NCBI RefSeq assembly: GCF_004124275.1
Contig: NZ_CP027218.1
Coordinates: 5,713,001-5,777,000 of the forward strand
DNA length: 64,000 bases
Reading direction: 5' to 3'
DNA from: Pseudomonas sp. DTU12.3
GTDB lineage: Bacteria; Pseudomonadota; Gammaproteobacteria; Pseudomonadales; Pseudomonadaceae
Positions within the stretch are counted from its first letter, which is position 1. Each line of letters opens with the position of its first letter. Positions 7,134-16,989 of this stretch are shown here, one piece after another. Both the position numbers and the translations under genes were made by a program. The notes under the pieces were generated by a model. It was not told the DNA's origin. It made no database searches and saw only the letters and a program-made list of their open reading frames with translations.

Positions 7134-8399
7134 ATGTATCTGTTTCGTCTGGCCATGGCCAGCCTGGCCAACCGCCGCTTTACCGCACTGCTGACCGCTT
7201 TCGCCATCGCCCTGTCGGTGTGCTTGTTGCTCGCCGTTGAACGGGTGCGCACCGAAGCCAAAGCCAGCTTCGCCAGCACCATCAGCGGCACCGACCTGAT
7301 CGTCGGCGCCCGTTCCGGCTCGGTCAATCTGCTGCTGTACTCGGTGTTCCGCATCGGTAACGCCACCAACAACATTCGCTGGGACAGCTTCGAGCACTTC
7401 GCCAACAATCCGAAAGTGAAGTGGGCGATCCCGATGTCCCTCGGCGATTCCCATCGCGGTTACCGGGTGATGGGCACCACGCAAGCCTATTTCGAACATT
7501 ACCAATACGGGCGCCAGCAGCATCTGCAACTGGCCGATGGTCGCGCGTTTGCCACCGATCCGTTTGAAGTGGTGCTCGGCGCTGAGGTGGCCGATGCGCT
7601 GCATTACAAGCTCGGCGACCAACTGGTGCTGGCCCACGGTGTGGCGGCGATCAGTCTGGTCAAGCACGACGACAAACCGTTCACCGTGGTCGGCATTCTC
7701 AAGCGCACCGGCACTCCGGTCGATCGCACGTTGCACATCAGTCTCGGTGGCATGGAAGCAATTCACATCGACTGGCACAACGGCGTGCCGGCCCGAGGCA
7801 ATGGGCGGATCAGCGCTGATCAGGCGCGCAACATGGACCTGACGCCGCAAGCGATCACCGCGTTCATGCTCGGCCTCAACAGCAAGATTTCCACCTTTGC
7901 GCTGCAACGCGAGATCAACGAATTCCGTGGTGAACCGATGCTGGCGATTCTGCCGGGCGTAGCGTTGCAGGAGTTGTGGAGTTTGATGAGCACCGCGGAA
8001 AAAGCGTTGTTCGTGGTTTCACTGTTCGTGGTGCTGACCGGGTTGATCGGCATGCTCACGGCGATTCTCACCAGCCTCAACGAACGTCGTCGCGAGATGG
8101 CGATTCTGCGTTCGGTTGGTGCGCGTCCTTGGCACATCGCGAGTCTGCTGGTGCTGGAAGCCTTTGCTTTGGCGCTGACCGGGGTGATCGCCGGCGTTGC
8201 GTTGTTGTACATCGGCATCGCTGCCGCGCAGAGTTACGTGCAGGCCAATTACGGTTTGTTCCTGCCGCTGGCTTGGCCGAGCGAGTATGAATGGACGCTG
8301 CTCGGTGGCATTCTGGCAGCAGCGCTGCTGATGGGCAGCGTGCCGGCCTGGCGGGCGTATCGCCAATCCCTGGCCGATGGCCTGTCGATCCGTTTATGA
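7134..8399 (+). CDS. ABC transporter permease, FtsX/MacB family
   Basis: The 421-residue membrane protein has one N-terminal transmembrane helix (about 17-38), a large periplasmic MacB-PCD-like domain and three C-terminal helices. The last three lie near 290-315, 335-365 and 385-408. This is the topology of FtsX/MacB/LolC permeases, which usually couple ATP hydrolysis to mechanical work on the periplasmic side rather than transport through the membrane. The start at 7134 is 1 bp after the ATPase stop and gives the expected short cytosolic lead. It matches PAO1 PA4065 by position. Confidence 0.92.
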   Translation: MYLFRLAMASLANRRFTALLTAFAIALSVCLLLAVERVRTEAKASFASTISGTDLIVGARSGSVNLLLYSVFRIGNATNNIRWDSFEHFANNPKVKWAIPMSLGDSHRGYRVMGTTQAYFEHYQYGRQQHLQLADGRAFATDPFEVVLGAEVADALHYKLGDQLVLAHGVAAISLVKHDDKPFTVVGILKRTGTPVDRTLHISLGGMEAIHIDWHNGVPARGNGRISADQARNMDLTPQAITAFMLGLNSKISTFALQREINEFRGEPMLAILPGVALQELWSLMSTAEKALFVVSLFVVLTGLIGMLTAILTSLNERRREMAILRSVGARPWHIASLLVLEAFALALTGVIAGVALLYIGIAAAQSYVQANYGLFLPLAWPSEYEWTLLGGILAAALLMGSVPAWRAYRQSLADGLSIRL

Positions 8400-8410
8400 G
8401 GATGTTCACC

Positions 8411-8929
8411 ATGCCCCGCGCCTTGCTTGCGCTGCTGTTGCTGGTCGCCCTGCCCGTGTGGGCAGCGGCGCCGAAAGATCTGACGTGGTCGGAGATGATC
8501 CCGCCGGATGCTGCGCCGGAAGTGCCGAACATGACCCCGCTGCATGACATGTCGAAGATGAGCGATGCGCTGTCTGCCGAGTCGGCGCCAGCGGCGAAGC
8601 AGGACCTGCCGAATGCGCCAGTGGTGCAAGCGCTCGACGGGCAGAACATTCGCTTGCCGGGCTACATCGTGCCGCTGGAAGTGAATGAAGAGGGGCGCAC
8701 CACCGACTTCCTGCTGGTGCCGTATTTCGGCGCTTGCATCCATGTGCCGCCACCGCCGTCGAACCAGATCGTGCATGTGAAAAGCGAGCTGGGCGTGAAG
8801 CTTGATGAGTTGTATCAGCCGTACTGGGTCGAGGGGCCGTTGCAGGTCAAGGCGTCGAGCAGTGAGCTGGCGGATGCCGGGTATCAGATGGATGCCGACA
8901 AGATTTATGTGTATGAGCTGCCGGAGTAA
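8411..8929 (+). CDS. DUF3299 secreted protein
   Basis: The 172-residue product begins with a signal peptide (MPRALLALLLLVALPVWAAA, predicted cleavage near residue 18-20). The mature DUF3299 domain contains LPGYIVPLEVNEEGRTTDFLLVPYFGACIHVPPPPSNQ. The start at 8411 is favoured by GAGGA 8 bp upstream; ATGs at 8396 and 8402 are alternatives. It is the last gene of the zinc-type operon and is likely periplasmic. Its final 44 bases, including the stop, are the first copy of a 126-bp tandem triplication that continues downstream. Confidence 0.88.
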   Translation: MPRALLALLLLVALPVWAAAPKDLTWSEMIPPDAAPEVPNMTPLHDMSKMSDALSAESAPAAKQDLPNAPVVQALDGQNIRLPGYIVPLEVNEEGRTTDFLLVPYFGACIHVPPPPSNQIVHVKSELGVKLDELYQPYWVEGPLQVKASSSELADAGYQMDADKIYVYELPE

Positions 8930-9263
8930 ATCGCGGTAATTTTTTGCTGTTTGCAAGGGCCCTTTCGCGAGCAAGCCCGCTCCCACATTTGGAATGCGTT
9001 TCCCCTGTGGGAGATGGATGCCGACAAGATTTATGTGTATGAGCTGCCGGAGTAAATCGCGGTAATTTTTTGCTGTTTGCAAGGGCCCTTTCGCGAGCAA
9101 GCCTGCTCCCACATTTGGAATGCGTTTCCCCTGTGGGAGATGGATGCCGACAAGATTTATGTGTATGAGCTGCCGGAGTAAAACCCGGTAATTTTTTGCT
9201 GTTTGCAAGGGCCCTTTCGCGAGCAAGCCTGCTCCCACATTTGGAATGCGTTTCCCCTGTGGG
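8886..9263 (+). repeat. 126-bp tandem triplication covering a gene 3' end plus a REP arm
   Basis: Three head-to-tail copies start at 8886, 9012 and 9138. Each contains the last 44 bases of the DUF3299 gene with its TAA, a spacer (GGTAATTTTTTGCTG), and one REP arm plus the start of the opposite arm. Copies 1 and 2 differ at one base (AAGCCCGC versus AAGCCTGC). Copy 3 differs from copy 2 at two bases just after the stop (ATCGCGG versus AACCCGG). An AG dinucleotide sits at both outer ends, consistent with slippage or unequal exchange at microhomology. Only the last copy runs on into a complete REPIN. Confidence 0.95.
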
Positions 9264-9283
9264 AGCGGGCTTGCTCGCGAAGG
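9216..9283. repeat. REPIN, family A, complete copy after the triplication
   Basis: The arms TTCGCGAGCAAGCCTGCTCC and GGGAGCGGGCTTGCTCGCGA flank TTTGGAATGCGTTTCCCC. In the two preceding copies the right arm is cut off by the duplication junction. Between this element and oprG (9284-9406) there is only the oprG control region. Confidence 0.85.
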
Positions 9284-9326
9284 GGCCGGCAAAGGTTCCG
9301 CAAAACCCGGGGACGTCACTGTTTCA

Positions 9327-9368
9327 TTGAGCTGAGTCAAAAGACCGTATCAGTTGGCTTCGTACCAT
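9327..9368 (+). promoter_or_regulatory. Candidate ANR-dependent promoter of oprG
   Basis: TTGAGCTGAGTCAA (9327-9340) matches the ANR/FNR consensus TTGATnnnnATCAA at 8 of 10 positions and is symmetric. TACCAT at 9363-9368 is a fair -10 hexamer. Starting 7 bases after it (9375) puts the ANR box centre at -41.5, the standard activating position. P. aeruginosa oprG is known to be ANR-controlled. Confidence 0.65.
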
Positions 9369-9406
9369 AGGACATCAGAAATTTTTAACGTCCTTTTGGA
9401 GCCCCC

Positions 9407-10105
9407 ATGAACAAGTCCTTGCTCAGCGCTTCGTTGTTTGCCCTCGCGCTCGCAGCCCCGCTCGCCCATGCCCACGATGCCGGTGACATCATCGTTCGCG
9501 CCGGTGCGATCACCGTCAACCCGAAGGCCGACAGCTCCAGCGTCAAGGTCGATCAGGGTCCGCTGAGCGGCACCAATCTGGGCGGCAAGGCGACCATGAG
9601 CAGCGACACCCAACTGGGTCTCAACTTCGCCTACATGGTCACCAACAACATCGGTATCGAGTTGCTGGCGGCCTCGCCGTTCGAACACGACGTGAAGCTC
9701 AAGGGCACCGCCTTGCCAGCGGCCAACGGCAAGCTCGGCACCCTGAAGCACTTGCCGCCGACCCTCAGCGTCGTCTACTACCCGCTGGATTCGAAGTCGG
9801 CCTTCCAGCCGTACGTCGGCGGCGGTATCAACTACACCTGGATCTACGACGAACACGTCGGCAGCGAAGCGCAATCCAACGGCTTCAGCAACTTCAAGGC
9901 GAAAAACTCCTGGGGTCTGGCCTGGCAGGTCGGCGCCGATTACATGCTGACCGACAACATCATGCTCAACGCCCAGGTGCGCTATATCGACATCGATACC
10001 CGCGCGACTGTGGAGAACAACGCAGTGGCACCGGGCACTCGGGCCAAAGTGAATGTGGATGTCGATCCGTTTGTGTACATGGTGGGTCTGGGCTACAAGT
10101 TCTAA
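9407..10105 (+). CDS. oprG: Outer membrane protein OprG (OmpW family)
   Basis: OprG is an eight-stranded outer-membrane barrel linked to uptake of small hydrophobic compounds and amino acids. The 232-residue protein has a signal peptide cut after AHAH(A) near residue 22. Alternating beta-strand patterns follow, with the C-terminal YKF typical of barrels recognised by BamA. A GGAG ribosome site lies 6 bp before the ATG. It follows the DUF2796-ABC-DUF3299 operon exactly as PA4067 does in PAO1. A rho-independent terminator follows at 10243. Confidence 0.93.
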   Translation: MNKSLLSASLFALALAAPLAHAHDAGDIIVRAGAITVNPKADSSSVKVDQGPLSGTNLGGKATMSSDTQLGLNFAYMVTNNIGIELLAASPFEHDVKLKGTALPAANGKLGTLKHLPPTLSVVYYPLDSKSAFQPYVGGGINYTWIYDEHVGSEAQSNGFSNFKAKNSWGLAWQVGADYMLTDNIMLNAQVRYIDIDTRATVENNAVAPGTRAKVNVDVDPFVYMVGLGYKF

Positions 10106-10242
10106 GCTGATTTTTACCGAACGTTCACGTGGTGGTGGATGAGGCTTGGTGGTGGGCAGGCATAGAACTGACGGCGACCGTACGCAGTTGATCGGGGGAT
10201 AACCTCCCCTCGCCACAGGGATCGCGATAAATTCCGGCCGTG

Positions 10243-10272
10243 AAAAAGGCGCCTGTCAAAGGGCGCCTTTTT
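10243..10272. terminator. Rho-independent terminator after oprG
   Basis: AAAAAGGCGCC and GGCGCCTTTTT pair around an 8-base loop, with T-runs on both strands. It can therefore end oprG transcription, and possibly transcription arriving from the epimerase gene on the other strand. Confidence 0.88.
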
Positions 10273-10308
10273 CATGTCTGCCACAAATGTTTGGCGTGAG
10301 TTGGATAT

Positions 10309-10467
10309 CCCCCTCACCCCAGCCCTCTCCCTCAGGGAGAGGGGGAAAGGGAGCCGATTTGTGTGCTTTTCAAATCCGAGTTCGACTCGGTATCTCACGT
10401 CGGTGTAACTCGAAAGAACACCTCGGTCAGTCCCCTCTCCCCCGGGAGAGGGTTAGGGTGAGGGGGC
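10309..10467. repeat. Inverted repeat element, family C
   Basis: Left arm 10309-10350 (CCCCTCACCCCAGCCCTCTCC then GGGAGAGGG) and right arm 10432-10467 (CCCTCTCC...GGGAGAGGGT, TAGGGTGAGGGG) are inverted around about 80 bp of unrelated sequence. Each arm is itself a hairpin. The structure resembles a long REPIN/MITE. A single decayed arm of the same family is at 19152. Together with the terminator it accounts for the 365-bp gap between oprG and the epimerase gene. Confidence 0.8.
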
Positions 10468-10470
10468 TTT

Positions 10471-11395
<925 letters not shown>

Positions 11396-11403
<8 letters not shown>

Positions 11404-12280
11404 GACGATAAAACCTATCCAGTAAAGCCGGGAGCGCGGCACGCCAGGCGCGCGGCTTGATCCCGAAAGTGTGCAGAATTTTCTTGCAGGCGAGCACCGC
11501 GTGTTGCGGCTCTTCGGCTGCGTCCGGACGCGCGGCGTGGGCTTGCGCGGTCGGCGCTTCGATGGCCAGAGCGTGCAGGCTGCGCGCTTCGGTCAGAATC
11601 GCCTGACCCAGCGCCAGCGGTGTGGTCGCCTCGTGGCCGGCGTAGTGGTAAGTGCCCCACAGCGGCGCGGCGCAATCGAGTTGCTTGAGCACCGAGATGA
11701 TCACCCGCGCAGCGTCGTCGACCGGGGTCGGATTGCCGCGGCGATCATCGGCCAGGAGTAGTTCTTCCGGTTGCTCGGCGCGGGCGAGGAAACGCCCGAG
11801 GGTGCCGTCCGGGCTGTCATCGAGCAGCCAGCCAAAACGCAGCAACACATGCTGCGGACAGGTGGCGCGAACGCTCTGCTCGATGCGCCACAACGCCTGA
11901 CCGCGCAGGCCCAACGGCACTGGCTCGTCTTTTTCGCTGTAAGCGGTGGCACGCGAGCCGTCGAACACCCGATAACTGGAGGGCTGCACGAGGACGATGT
12001 TGTGGTGCTGGCACAGTTCGGCCAGGCGCTCGATCGCACGCTCTTGCCCGGCCATCCGGGTTTCGCTGACGGCCTCGGCCTGGAACCAGTCGAAATAGTA
12101 GGCGAGGTTGATCAACGCGTCGGGACGGGTGTCGTCGAGCAATTGGGTCAGGCTCGCGGCATCCCAGCCGTTTTCGGGCGGGCGGGGGGCGAGGAAACCG
12201 ATGTCTTCCTCCGCACCGAGGCGAATCAGCGCCTGCCCAAGGGCATTTCCGCCGCCCAGTAACATAAGGCGCATTCGCAT
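11396..12280 (-). CDS. RmlD-like sugar nucleotide-binding protein
   Basis: The 294-residue protein looks like an atypical SDR of the RmlD type. A glycine-rich start (LMLLGGGNALGQAL) replaces the usual GxxGxxG. It then has NLAYYFDWFQAEA, a VLVQPSSYRVFDG strand, and LLRFGWLLDD and GNPTPVDDAARVI segments typical of dTDP-4-dehydrorhamnose reductase-like proteins. The usual YxxxK catalytic pair is not evident, so it may bind rather than reduce nucleotide sugars. The start at 12280 is chosen because upstream residues look non-coding; ATGs at 12274 and 12265 are possible. It overlaps the epimerase gene. Confidence 0.8.
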
Positions 12281-12439
12281 AGAGTCAGCAGGCCCAGTCT
12301 GATTGGAACGATGGCTTTTGCGACGGATCTTGTGGATCCGTCGCCGATAATTGCCGGAATCGTTGCATTTTGCGGGTTTAGTGCGCAACCGTCATCCGTA
12401 AAGTGTTCATCCCAAGGATTTGTGCTGTGGCATCTGGCC

Positions 12440-12518
12440 CCTTCGCGAGCAGGCTCGCTCCCACAAGGGATGAGCGGTGCACATAAATCCACTGTGGGAG
12501 CGAGCCTGCTTGCGAAGG
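12440..12518. repeat. REPIN, family A
   Basis: Inverted family A arms (CTTCGCGAGCAGGCTCGCTCC and GGAGCGAGCCTGCTTGCGAAG) have a 27-bp centre. It lies in the 306-bp gap between the divergent epimerase-like gene and lhr. The rest of that gap shows no gene, and I see no clear promoter in it. Confidence 0.9.
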
Positions 12519-12586
12519 GCCCTGCCAGACGCTGAAGATCCCAGCGGTACTTGCATCTTCCCCCCAGCGACCGCATAACTTAAGCC

Positions 12587-15500
12587 ATGAATCTGCCCCT
12601 CCCCGCCGACAGCGCCTTGGCAGGCTTTCACCCCGCCGTGAGCGCCTGGTTCCGCAAGACCTTCCCGACGGTCACCGCCGCCCAGGCCCGTGCATGGCCG
12701 TTGATCCGCCAGCGCCGCTCGACACTGATCGCGGCGCCCACCGGCTCGGGCAAAACCCTGACCGCGTTCCTCGCCGTGCTCGACGATCTCGTCCACCGTG
12801 GCCTGGAAAACCCCGACGGCCTGCCCGACGAAACCCTGGTGGTCTACGTTTCGCCGTTGAAAGCGCTGTCCAACGACATTCGCATCAACCTGCAAAATCC
12901 ATTGTCCGGGATCACCGAACAGCTGCGGCAAATGAACTTGCCCGAGCTGGAAATTACTACCGCCGTGCGCACCGGCGACACCCCGCAGAAAGAACGCGCC
13001 GCCATGCGCAAGACCGCGCCGCACATTCTGGTGACCACGCCGGAATCGCTTTACGTGCTGCTCGGCTCGGAATCCGGGCGAAAAATGCTCGGCACCACGC
13101 GCACGGTGATCATCGATGAAATCCACGCCATGGCCGCCGGCAAACGCGGCAGCCACTTGGCTTTGAGCCTTGAGCGCCTGCAAGCGCTGTGCGCCGAACC
13201 GCTGACCCGCATCGGCCTCTCCGCCACACAAAAACCGGTCGAAGCCGTGGCGAAATTCCTCGTCGGCCATGATCGCCCCTGCGAAATCATCGACATCGGT
13301 CACGCCCGGCCACGGGATCTCGGCATCGAAGTCCCGCCCGTGCCGTTGTCGGCCGTCATGGCCAACGATGTCTGGGAACTGGTTTACGACCGCCTCGCCG
13401 AACTGGCCCGCGAGCACCGCACCACACTGATTTTCGTCAACACCCGGCGTCTGGCCGAACGCCTGAGCCGGCACCTCAGCGAGCGCCTCGGCAAGCACGC
13501 GGTGGCGGCGCATCACGGCAGTCTGGCCAAGGAGTTTCGCCTCGACGCCGAACAACGCCTCAAGCGTGGTGAGTTACAAGTGTTGATCGCCACCGCGTCG
13601 TTGGAGCTTGGCATCGATATCGGTGAAGTCGATCTGGTCTGTCAGATCGCCTCGCCGCGTTCAATCGCCGGGTTTCTACAACGCGTCGGCCGTTCCGGAC
13701 ACCAGGTGGGCGGCACGCCCAAGGGTCGTTTGTTCGCCACCACCCGCGATGACTTGATTGAATGCGCCGCCCTGCTCGACTGCGTGCGCCGTGGCGAACT
13801 CGACACGCTGCACATTCCCGAAGCGCCGCTGGATGTGTTGGCGCAGCAAATCATCGCCGAAGTCAGCTGCCAGGAATGGCCGGAAGACGCCTTGCTGGCG
13901 ATGTTCCGCAAAGCTTCGCCGTATCGCGACCTCGACGAAAAACACTATCAGGCCCTGCTGAGCATGCTCGCCGAAGGCTACAACGGTCGTCAGGGCATCC
14001 GCAGCGCCTACCTGCACCGCGACGCCGTCAGCCGCACCTTGCGTGGCCGCCGTGGTGCGAAACTCGCTGCCGTGACCAGCGGCGGCACCATCCCCGACAA
14101 CGCCGATTACAGCGTGATGCTTGAGCCGCAAGGCTTGAACATCGGCAGCGTCAACGAAGACTTCGCGGTGGAAAGCATTGCCGGCGATGTGTTCCAGCTC
14201 GGCAATACCTCCTACCGCATCCTCCGTGTGGAAACCGGCAAGGTGCGCGTCGAGGATGCCCACGGTCAGCCACCGACCATACCGTTCTGGCTCGGCGAAG
14301 CGCCGGGGCGCAGCGATGAACTGTCGTTCGCCGTGGCGCGCCTGCAAGCGCAGCTCGACGCGTTGCTTGGCGCCAGCCCCGGCGATCTGCAACCGGCGCT
14401 CGACTGGCTGACGCAGACCCTCGGCCTCGACCTCGCCAGCACCGAACAACTGGTCGAATACCTCGCCCGCGCCCGCCAGACCCTCGGCGCCCTGCCCTCG
14501 CAAGACACGCTGCTCATGGAGCGGTTTTTCGACGAGTCCGGCGGCACCCAACTGATCATCCACTCACCGTTCGGCAGCCGTATAAACCGCGCTTGGGGCC
14601 TGGCCCTGCGCAAGCGTTTCTGCCGCACCTTCAACTTTGAATTGCAGGCGGCCGCCAGCGAAGATGCGATCGTGCTGTCGCTGTCCACCAGCCACAGCTT
14701 TGAGCTGGATGAGATCTGGCGCTACCTGCACAGCAACAGTGCCGAGCACATCCTTATTCAAGCGGTGCTCGACGCGCCGCTGTTCGGCGTGCGCTGGCGC
14801 TGGAATGCCGGGGTGGCGCTGGCGTTGCCACGCTTTACCGGCGGGCGCAAAGTGGCGCCGCAGTTGCAGCGGATGAAAAGCGAAGACCTGATTGCCAGCG
14901 TGTTTCCCGATCAGATTGCCTGCCTGGAAAACCTCGCCGGCGAACGGGAAATTCCCGAACATCCGCTGATCGAGCAGACGCTGGACGATTGCCTGCATGA
15001 GGCGATGGACAGCGAAGGCTGGCTCAATCTGCTGCGACGCATGGAGCGTGGCGAAGTGCGCTTGATCAGTCGCGACCTGCCAGCGCCCTCACCGCTCGCG
15101 GCAGAAATTCTCAGTGCGCGGCCGTACACCTTTCTCGACGATGCGCCGCTGGAAGAACGTCGCACGCAAGCGGTGATCAACCGGCGCTGGAGCGATCCGC
15201 AATCGACTGATGATCTCGGTGCTTTGGATGCCGACGCGATTGCTGCCGTGCGCGAAGAAGCCTGGCCGACGCCGAACGCTGTGGATGAAATGCATGAGGC
15301 GCTGATGAGCCTGGCGTGTATCAGTGGGGATGAGGTGCAAGCGAACGAAGGCTGGCGCGAATGGCTGGAAACCTTGGCCAAAAGTGGCCGCGCCTGCCGT
15401 TTGCAAATTGACCCCGAGCATTGTTTATGGCTGGCCCGCGAACGCCTGACGTGTCTGCAAGCACTTTATCCACAGGCCAAATTGCAACCCGAGCTGGAGG

Positions 15501-16873
15501 CGTTGCCGGGATTCGATGAAGCCTGGACGTTCGATGAGGCATTGGTCGAAGTGATCCGCGCGCGCCTCGGTGCGTTCGGCCCACTGCCGTTACCTGCCAT
15601 TGCCGAACCGCTTGCGCTGCCGCCTGGTCAAGTCAACCAGGCCCTCACCCAACTGGAGCGCGAAGGTTATGTCCTGCGCGGCCAATTCACGCCGAAACTG
15701 CACCTCGAGGAATGGTGCGAACGGCATCTGCTCGCACGCATTCATCGCTACACAGTCAAGCGCCTGCGCCGGGAAATCGAACCGGTGGCGTTGCAGGATT
15801 TCATGCGTTTTCTGTTTGACTGGCAGCATCTTTCGCCGTCGACTCGCGGTCAGGGCAGCGCAGTGTTGCCGTCGATTGTCGGCCAGTTCGAAGGCTACGC
15901 GGCGGCGGCTTCCGCGTGGGACAGCGACATCCTTCCGGCGCGCCTGAAAGACTATTCGCCGAGCTGGCTGGATGATCTGTGCCGCAACGGCAAACTGGTA
16001 TGGACACGCTTGAGTGCCCGGCAAAAAGTCAGCGGCACGGCGTTGCGCAGTACGCCGATTGTGTTGCTGCCGCGCAGTCAGGTTGGCTTATGGAGCGCGT
16101 TGGCCGAACAGACACCCGTGAGCGAGCTGTCGCCGAAAACCCAGAAGGTCTTTGAAGCCTTGAGTCAGCACGGCGCGCTGTTTTTCGATGAGCTGATTCA
16201 TGAAGCGCATCTGCTGCGCACCGAACTGGAAATCGCCTTGCAGGAACTGGTCGGCGCCGGACTGGTGAACGCTGACAGCTTCGCCGGCCTGCGCGCGTTG
16301 ATCACCCCGGCTAGCAAGCGCCAACAGCGCAGCAGTCGGCGCGGACGCGGGGCGTTTGTCGGCGGGATGGACGATGCCGGGCGTTGGGCGTTGCTGCGGC
16401 GTGGGGCAGCTGTGGATAACAGCGAGACGCTGGAGCACGTCGCGATGACCTTGTTGCGCCGTTACGGCGTGGTGTTCTGGCGCTTGCTGGAGCGTGAGGC
16501 GGATTGGTTGCCGAGTTGGCGGGAATTGCTGCGCACCTTTCATCGACTGGAAGCACGCGGCGAGATTCGTGGTGGACGGTTTGTCAGTGGTTTGGCCGGT
16601 GAACAGTTCGCCCTGCCGGAGGCGATTCCGTTGCTGCGCGAAGTCCGTCGGCGGCCGCATGACGGCAGTCTAGTGGCGGTGTGCGGGGTTGATCCGCTGA
16701 ACCTGGCCGGGACGTTGTTGCCGGGGGTGAAAGTGCCGGCGCTGGTGAGTAATCGTTTGGTGTATCGGGATGGGTTGCCGGCGGCGGCGGAGATTGCCGG
16801 CAAGCAGCAGTTTTGGCTGGAGCTGGATCAGATTGCCATGGAGCAGGTGCGCGTCAAACTGATCCGGCATTGA
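12587..16873 (+). CDS. lhr: Large ATP-dependent helicase Lhr
   Basis: Lhr is a superfamily 2 DNA helicase that moves 3' to 5' and is linked to DNA repair. The 1428-residue protein is close to full family length. Walker A APTGSGKT is at residues 50-57, the DEIH box (IIDEIHAMA) near 176, and motif III SAT near 214 (LSATQKP). Motif VI (QRVGRSGHQ) is near 365. A winged-helix and Lhr-core region follow to about residue 870, and the remainder is the long Lhr C-terminal domain. It is transcribed alone and flanked by REPINs. Confidence 0.94.
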   Translation: MNLPLPADSALAGFHPAVSAWFRKTFPTVTAAQARAWPLIRQRRSTLIAAPTGSGKTLTAFLAVLDDLVHRGLENPDGLPDETLVVYVSPLKALSNDIRINLQNPLSGITEQLRQMNLPELEITTAVRTGDTPQKERAAMRKTAPHILVTTPESLYVLLGSESGRKMLGTTRTVIIDEIHAMAAGKRGSHLALSLERLQALCAEPLTRIGLSATQKPVEAVAKFLVGHDRPCEIIDIGHARPRDLGIEVPPVPLSAVMANDVWELVYDRLAELAREHRTTLIFVNTRRLAERLSRHLSERLGKHAVAAHHGSLAKEFRLDAEQRLKRGELQVLIATASLELGIDIGEVDLVCQIASPRSIAGFLQRVGRSGHQVGGTPKGRLFATTRDDLIECAALLDCVRRGELDTLHIPEAPLDVLAQQIIAEVSCQEWPEDALLAMFRKASPYRDLDEKHYQALLSMLAEGYNGRQGIRSAYLHRDAVSRTLRGRRGAKLAAVTSGGTIPDNADYSVMLEPQGLNIGSVNEDFAVESIAGDVFQLGNTSYRILRVETGKVRVEDAHGQPPTIPFWLGEAPGRSDELSFAVARLQAQLDALLGASPGDLQPALDWLTQTLGLDLASTEQLVEYLARARQTLGALPSQDTLLMERFFDESGGTQLIIHSPFGSRINRAWGLALRKRFCRTFNFELQAAASEDAIVLSLSTSHSFELDEIWRYLHSNSAEHILIQAVLDAPLFGVRWRWNAGVALALPRFTGGRKVAPQLQRMKSEDLIASVFPDQIACLENLAGEREIPEHPLIEQTLDDCLHEAMDSEGWLNLLRRMERGEVRLISRDLPAPSPLAAEILSARPYTFLDDAPLEERRTQAVINRRWSDPQSTDDLGALDADAIAAVREEAWPTPNAVDEMHEALMSLACISGDEVQANEGWREWLETLAKSGRACRLQIDPEHCLWLARERLTCLQALYPQAKLQPELEALPGFDEAWTFDEALVEVIRARLGAFGPLPLPAIAEPLALPPGQVNQALTQLEREGYVLRGQFTPKLHLEEWCERHLLARIHRYTVKRLRREIEPVALQDFMRFLFDWQHLSPSTRGQGSAVLPSIVGQFEGYAAAASAWDSDILPARLKDYSPSWLDDLCRNGKLVWTRLSARQKVSGTALRSTPIVLLPRSQVGLWSALAEQTPVSELSPKTQKVFEALSQHGALFFDELIHEAHLLRTELEIALQELVGAGLVNADSFAGLRALITPASKRQQRSSRRGRGAFVGGMDDAGRWALLRRGAAVDNSETLEHVAMTLLRRYGVVFWRLLEREADWLPSWRELLRTFHRLEARGEIRGGRFVSGLAGEQFALPEAIPLLREVRRRPHDGSLVAVCGVDPLNLAGTLLPGVKVPALVSNRLVYRDGLPAAAEIAGKQQFWLELDQIAMEQVRVKLIRH

Positions 16874-16891
16874 AGCTGACCTCACCGGCCT

Positions 16892-16959
16892 CTTCGCGAG
16901 CAAGCCCGCTCCCACAGGTTGGCCGCATTCCCCCTGTGGGAGCGGGCTTGCTCGCGAAA
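16892..16959. repeat. REPIN, family A
   Basis: Family A arms face each other (TTCGCGAGCAAGCCCGCTCC and its complement) with a GGTTGGCCGCATTCCCCC-type centre. It lies between the convergent lhr and mechanosensitive channel genes, where it may help separate transcripts. Confidence 0.9.
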
Positions 16960-16989
16960 GGGCCAGCACTCACAGCTAAAATCAACGGG

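Noticed and set aside
8886..9283. Possible CRISPR array because of regularly spaced repeats.
   Set aside because: The units are 126 bp head-to-tail copies without unique spacers and there are no cas genes.
8249..9340. A minus-strand frame with repeated segments, at first sight a repeat protein.
   Set aside because: The repeats are the translated 126-bp DNA triplication and REP arms; the frame is antisense to the ABC permease and DUF3299 genes.
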